A DNA stretch of 7,631 bases from Bacillota bacterium. Lineage in GTDB: Bacteria; Bacillota; Bacilli; Alicyclobacillales; SLC66. Of this stretch, positions 6,167-7,631 are shown one piece after another (the first letter of the stretch is position 1; the number at the start of each line of letters is the position of its first letter). A program made the translations under genes and the position numbers. The notes under the pieces were generated by a model that did not search any database, was not told the origin of the DNA, and saw only the letters and a program-made list of their open reading frames with translations. Location of the stretch: contig JAKACR010000133.1 of assembly GCA_021821225.1 (NCBI GenBank), forward strand, positions 1-7,631, written 5' to 3'.

Positions 6167-6189
6167 CTGCCCACTTTTTGAACAGGCTC
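6167..6189 (-). repeat. Right terminal inverted repeat of the element
   Basis: Read on the minus strand from 6189, this arm is GAGCCTGTTCAAAAAG followed by TGGGCAG. It pairs with 5936-5958 at 21 of 23 positions. The adjacent CTCTATGA on the right repeats the sequence just left of the other arm. Confidence 0.75.
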
Positions 6190-6195
6190 TCTATG
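6189..6195 (+). repeat. Putative target-site duplication, right copy
   Basis: This is the right-hand copy of CTCTATG, adjoining the right terminal repeat. Its exact match to 5930-5936 supports an insertion event and argues against a chance inverted repeat. Confidence 0.6.
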
Positions 6196-6271
6196 ATACC
6201 GTATTCAGCCGCCTCTTTGCAGTCCGTGTCGTGCAGATGGCGCGCAGCCACATTGCAGCGGGGACGACAAA

Positions 6272-6303
6272 GGCGGGCCGGGGCAAAATTCCCCCGGCCC
6301 GCC
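6272..6303 (-). terminator. Intrinsic terminator of the ammonium transporter gene
   Basis: Arms 6272-6283 (GGCGGGCCGGGG) and 6292-6303 (CCCCGGCCCGCC) form a perfect 12-bp GC-only stem with an 8-nt loop. On the minus strand it lies 18 nt after the stop codon at 6322 and is followed by TTTGTCGT, a short T-run. On the plus strand TTTT also appears 4 nt after the stem, so it may act in both directions. Confidence 0.8.
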
Positions 6304-6321
6304 GCCGTTTTCCGCTGCGCT

Positions 6322-7631
6322 TCATAGTTCAATCTGAGGTTTGGTCGTTTCATGCCGCTCCGTCGCCAGAATCGGACTTGGCGCATGCGGCGTGCGATGC
6401 GGCGGGGCTGACGGAACAGGATCCTCGCCGTCGGATGTCTCGCCGTGCACGGCGGCGTCGCCTTTCTCAAGCATGGCATCCGGCATGCGCAGGGGGACCA
6501 CCAGACTGATCAGCTTGAGGATGATGAACGTCATCACACCGTCGTACACCATGATGACCACCAGGGCGATGAGTTGAACAAAAAATTGATGTGGATTCCC
6601 ATATAACCAACCGGTGATCGACGAGTTGGCTGTTCCTTTCACGCCGATGTATTCCACAATGTTTGGATCCGCGAGAATCCCCGTCAAAAGCCCGCCCACA
6701 GCGCCCGCGACGGCGTGGGTGTGCACCACGCCGAGCGTATCGTCGACCTTCTTGAAGATTCCGACGCGGCCGAGCTTGTTCATGGTGAACCAGGGTATGA
6801 CGGCGGAGAGAATCCCGATCACCACGGCGCCAAAACCGTTCACATAACCGGCGGCGGGCGTGATGGCGACCAGACCGCACACCATGCCGTTGATTGCTCC
6901 GACGAGCGATGCCTTGCCGGTCGCGAACATGTCGAAAAACATCCACACGATGAGCGCGATCGCAGCCGCAATGTTGGTGTTCAAAACGGCGGTCGACGCA
7001 TCCGCATTGGCAAAGTATGGGTCACCGCCATTGAAACCGTTCCAGCCGAGCCAGAGGATTCCCGCGCCAGCCATCGCCATCAGAAGATTGTTGGGGTTAA
7101 AATTCTCCCTGTCGGCGAGCAGCCTGGGTCCGACGACCGCCGCTGCCACAAAACCCGATACGCCCGCGGCGACGTGGATGACGTAGCCGCCCGAAAAGTC
7201 GACCGCGCCCATCTGCGCCAGCCAGCCGCCACCCCACAGCATGAATGCGTTGACGCTGTAAACCAGGGTGGACCAGATCGGAACGAACAGCATCCACGCC
7301 TTGAAATTCATCCTTCCAAGCACGCCGCCAGCCAGAATGACCGGGGTGATCGCCGCAAAGACAAACTGAAAATAAACCATTGACGATTCCGGGAAGCGAA
7401 TGTTGGGCATCAGCCCATTGAGCAATGGAACCAGCGCCTGGCCCTGTTCAAAGTGCGAATTGAGCACGGGCTGGGGGACGCCGACAATACCCGACAGAAT
7501 TCCCTTTCCAAGCGGGAGCGGATTGCCAAATCCCATCCGGAAGCCCCACAGCGACCACACGACAAGCACCATGGCGAATGCGTAAAACGCCATCATGGCG
7601 GAATTGACCGCCCACTTCTTCTTGACGACCC
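6322..7631 (-). CDS. amt: Ammonium transporter, Amt family (5' end outside window)
   Basis: The frame is open from the right edge (first full codon at 7627-7629) to a TGA at 6322-6324, giving 435 residues. Only TM1 and its surroundings seem to be missing, because the visible start KKKWAVNSAMMAF matches the loop and TM2 that follow TM1 in AmtB. Both pore histidines are present: the first in DFSGGYVIHVAAG (codon 7174-7176) and the second in VVHTHAVAGAVGG (codon 6715-6717). FQFVFAAIT corresponds to the AmtB segment carrying the Phe gate, and LGWNGFNGGDP is a further family signature. Amt proteins are trimeric channels conducting ammonium across the cytoplasmic membrane, usually controlled by a PII protein (GlnK). 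No glnK follows; a terminator comes 18 nt after the stop, so any partner gene must be upstream, outside the window. The cytosolic C-terminal tail of about 45 residues ends in a Pro/His/Thr-rich extension that may bear on PII contact. Confidence 0.96.
   Translation of the reverse strand, partial: VVKKKWAVNSAMMAFYAFAMVLVVWSLWGFRMGFGNPLPLGKGILSGIVGVPQPVLNSHFEQGQALVPLLNGLMPNIRFPESSMVYFQFVFAAITPVILAGGVLGRMNFKAWMLFVPIWSTLVYSVNAFMLWGGGWLAQMGAVDFSGGYVIHVAAGVSGFVAAAVVGPRLLADRENFNPNNLLMAMAGAGILWLGWNGFNGGDPYFANADASTAVLNTNIAAAIALIVWMFFDMFATGKASLVGAINGMVCGLVAITPAAGYVNGFGAVVIGILSAVIPWFTMNKLGRVGIFKKVDDTLGVVHTHAVAGAVGGLLTGILADPNIVEYIGVKGTANSSITGWLYGNPHQFFVQLIALVVIMVYDGVMTFIILKLISLVVPLRMPDAMLEKGDAAVHGETSDGEDPVPSAPPHRTPHAPSPILATERHETTKPQIEL

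Larger units (their letters stand above)
5937..6188. mobile_element. 252-bp MITE-like element or internally deleted IS
   Basis: The ends are 22-23 bp terminal inverted repeats with two mismatches, both containing CTGTTCAAAAAG followed by GGGCAG. The 7-bp direct repeat CTCTATG flanks these ends exactly (5930-5936 and 6189-6195), as expected of a target-site duplication; if the ends are set one base further out, the duplication shrinks to TCTAT. Inside there is no credible coding sequence and no transposase remnant I recognise. Instead there is a series of nested inverted repeats: an imperfect hairpin at 5998-6028, a 14-bp pair at 6026-6039 and 6132-6145, and a 15-bp perfect hairpin at 6067-6104. 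The CTGTTCAAAAA-type end recalls those of several DDE-transposase IS families, but I cannot assign one. Movement in trans by a full-length IS elsewhere in the genome is the likely origin. It separates the peptidase gene from the ammonium transporter gene. Confidence 0.72.

Noticed and set aside
5924..6181. 85-residue plus-strand frame spanning the mobile element, as a possible transposase fragment
   Set aside because: It shows no DDE or other transposase motif, starts outside the element and runs through hairpin arms. It looks like chance translation.
6178..6206. Outward promoter from the right terminal repeat (TTGAAC near 6178)
   Set aside because: At 17 bp spacing the -10 would be GTATTC, which is a poor match, and no plus-strand gene follows.
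6090..6479. 129-residue minus-strand frame spanning the element, the terminator and the end of amt
   Set aside because: It overlaps amt in another frame and translates structural repeats; it has no homology features.

Overview
The window (about 58-60% G+C by eye) looks like a chromosomal segment of a moderately GC-rich Gram-positive bacterium of the Bacillota. This is an inference from three things: near-consensus Shine-Dalgarno sites (GGGGAGG), an almost perfect sigma-A-type promoter (TTGACA-17-TACAAT), and an RND pump resembling the Gram-positive SwrC/YerP branch. A relative of the Alicyclobacillaceae is plausible but not shown. No rRNA, tRNA, CRISPR array, phage gene or transposase gene was recognised.

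Layout from left to right: (1) 1-1664 (+), the C-terminal half of an RND efflux pump whose 5' end lies outside the window. (2) 1665-1705, a hairpin whose T-rich tail is on the minus strand, so it terminates the next gene. (3) 1757-1942 (-), a 61-residue unrecognised protein with a very strong ribosome binding site. (4) About 1943-2262, an AT-richer regulatory interval between this gene and its divergent neighbour. It holds a clear promoter for the next gene, a small palindrome and a repeated TGAAAAC motif. (5) 2263-3903 (+), a solute:sodium symporter (SSF) family permease of unknown substrate. (6) 3966-5900 (-), an S9 (prolyl oligopeptidase) family peptidase with an intact Ser-Asp-His triad, convergent with the permease. 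(7) About 5937-6188, a 252-bp non-coding element with 22-23 bp terminal inverted repeats and a 7-bp flanking direct repeat. It is packed with nested inverted repeats and is best explained as a MITE or internally deleted IS. (8) 6272-6303, an intrinsic terminator. (9) 6322-7631 (-), an Amt-family ammonium transporter whose 5' end is outside the window.

The genes appear to be separate transcription units, not one system. Three are membrane transporters (drug/lipid efflux, solute symport, ammonium) and one is a cytosolic peptidase. The peptidase and the permease could both belong to peptide or amino-acid use, but their convergent orientation gives no evidence of co-regulation. The least ordinary sequence is the 252-bp element, which sits directly upstream of the peptidase and has probably replaced or displaced its original promoter region. 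I found no convincing new multi-gene system here.
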